Shown: positions 33,256 through 34,213 of the stretch, piece by piece
How the letters are laid out: each line of letters opens with the position of its first letter
Position numbering within the stretch: the stretch's first letter is position 1
Assembly: GCA_026954325.1 (NCBI GenBank)
Contig: JAIXKK010000069.1
Span: forward strand, 1-34,213
Direction: 5' to 3'
Source: Bryobacterales bacterium
GTDB taxonomy: Bacteria; Acidobacteriota; Terriglobia; Bryobacterales; Bryobacteraceae
DNA length: 34,213 nt
Program-made: the position numbers and the translations under genes
The notes under the pieces: generated by a model
The model's database searches: none
Seen by the model: only the letters and a program-made list of their open reading frames with translations
Told to the model about the DNA's origin: nothing

Positions 33256-34213
33256 GTGATTGAGCACATCATCCCAGTGCGTTGGCAAAACATTGTTGAC
33301 TTCGCCGTGTTGTCCACAGCCTTGTACCTATTGCTCAAGTGGAGCGCGCAGGCAAGGGCGATGCGGCTTTCGCTCAGCATCGTCGCGTTGTTTGCCGCCG
33401 CCAATCTCTCCCGCCGTCTGGACCTGGTGATCACCGCATGGGTGATCGAGGCGTCCGCCTGGATCATGACCGGGTTGCTTCTGATCTCTTTTCAGCACGA
33501 GTTGCGCCGCATGGTCATGCATATTGAAGACCGGCTCCGCGGCCGCGTGCGGCCCGACGCCGAAAGGGAGGCGAGTGCCCGCGCCATCGCGCGAGCGGTC
33601 CTGACGCTCGCCAAGACCCGTATCGGAGCGCTCATCGTGGTGGTGGGCAACAACTCGATTGAAGAACTCTGCGGAGGCGGTGTCGGGTTGGATGCCCGCG
33701 TCTCCGAGGATCTGCTGGTGGCTCTCTTCCAGAAGGATTCTCCCTTGCACGACGGCGCGGTTGTCATCGATCAGGAGCACATCCAGCGGGCAGGCGCCCT
33801 GCTTCCCCTCTCACAACGAACCGATTTACCGCCATTTTATGGAACGCGGCACAGGGCGGCAATTGGCCTGGCCGACCGCAGCGACGCACGCGTCATCGTG
33901 GTTTCCGAGGAACGGGGTGAAGTGACCTGTCTCCGGCAGCAGGAGCGGTTTCACGCGAGCGCGGAAGCGGCAGTCTCCGGGTGGCTGTCCCGGAACACGT
34001 CTCCGGAGCGCACCTCACTCCCGCGCCAGGCGCTGCAAATGTTTTCCACCAATCTACACCTCAAGTTCTCGGCTATCGGACTGGCCGCCGTCGTCTGGAG
34101 TCTGTTTTTCTTCACCGCGGGAGTCACGCTGCGGCAGTTGCGGGTTCCGATCGAATTCAACAATGTCGGGTCCGGCCTGGACGTCACCACACAGTCAACG
34201 AACTCGGTGGAAG
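33256..34213 (+). CDS. Diadenylate cyclase fused to a YbbR-type region (partial, runs off the right edge)
   Basis: The frame is open from a GTG at 33256 to the window end (319 codons). The start resembles CdaA: an N-terminal membrane region (VRWQNIVDFAVLSTALYLLLKW, IVALFAAANLSRRLDLVITAWVIEASAWIMTGLLLISFQHELRRM). A DAC domain follows with the two catalytic motifs DGA (SPLHDGAVVID) and RHR (YGTRHRAAIGLADRSDARVIVVSEE), which make cyclic di-AMP from two ATP. The chain then continues into another transmembrane segment (FSAIGLAAVVWSLFFFTAGV) and VPIEFNNVGSGLDV, which looks like the start of YbbR (CdaR) repeats. CdaA and CdaR are usually separate adjacent genes. The exact start is uncertain because no clear ribosome-binding site is present; GTG at 33217 is an alternative. 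Confidence 0.85.
   Translation, partial: MIEHIIPVRWQNIVDFAVLSTALYLLLKWSAQARAMRLSLSIVALFAAANLSRRLDLVITAWVIEASAWIMTGLLLISFQHELRRMVMHIEDRLRGRVRPDAEREASARAIARAVLTLAKTRIGALIVVVGNNSIEELCGGGVGLDARVSEDLLVALFQKDSPLHDGAVVIDQEHIQRAGALLPLSQRTDLPPFYGTRHRAAIGLADRSDARVIVVSEERGEVTCLRQQERFHASAEAAVSGWLSRNTSPERTSLPRQALQMFSTNLHLKFSAIGLAAVVWSLFFFTAGVTLRQLRVPIEFNNVGSGLDVTTQSTNSVE

Overview
The window reads as chromosomal DNA of a GC-rich soil-type Acidobacteriota, most like the Bryobacterales/'Solibacter' group. The reasons are two large TonB-dependent receptors with an N-terminal carboxypeptidase-regulatory-like domain, a Tat-dependent DUF1501 protein, a Tat-exported Gfo/Idh/MocA oxidoreductase, a DUF4384 lipoprotein-like protein, a DUF4097 lipoprotein and a BNR-repeat protein, interleaved with housekeeping genes. 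This assignment rests on gene content only. I saw no rRNA, tRNA or CRISPR array.

Layout. 1-489: probable tail of an upstream gene, then no supported gene. 490-1416 (-): DUF4097 lipoprotein. 1524-4961 (+): pyruvate carboxylase. 4979-7089 (-): REC-PAS-GGDEF-EAL signalling gene split by a one-base frameshift. 7377-10239 (+): three genes joined by 4-bp stop/start overlaps (cytidylate-kinase-like/nuclease-like fusion, hpt, POTRA-only secreted protein). 10196-11419 (-): DUF1501 protein. 11467-15794 (+): small Cys-containing secreted protein, TonB-dependent receptor, BNR-repeat protein. 15840-18707 (+): scpA, scpB, rluB-like and CoA-binding protein. 19044-23098 (+): a candidate RiPP operon. 23109-32168 (-): Gfo/Idh/MocA oxidoreductase, DUF4384 protein and a second TonB receptor broken by nested insertion sequences. 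32340-33017 (-): Asp/Glu racemase family protein. 33256 to the end (+): diadenylate cyclase fused to a YbbR-type C-terminus, running off the window.

The most interesting locus is 19044-23098. A 158-residue peptide with 12 Cys and two kinds of Cys/Ser/Thr repeat (CHFxC[T/S], and CPxGSIx heptads in tandem S-x-x-C spacing) is followed 26 bp later by a protein with a putative phosphothreonine-lyase-like core. A further 24 bp on is a protein with, in order, a PqqD/RRE-like segment, a protein kinase and a LanC-type cyclase. Together these give lyase, kinase and cyclase, the three activities of class III/IV lanthipeptide synthetases, but split over two genes and with a ProcM-like CCG zinc motif. The precursor is unusual: short N-terminus, Cys-rich middle and a long charged helical tail.

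The second structural result is a clean history of two insertions. An IS1380-family element (27824-31112, 5-bp target duplication AGATA) entered the second TonB receptor gene. An IS4-family element (27844-29360, 9-bp duplication CACGCAGAT) then landed next to one end of the IS1380 element. Removing both, plus one copy of AGATA, restores a single in-frame receptor of 1132 residues.
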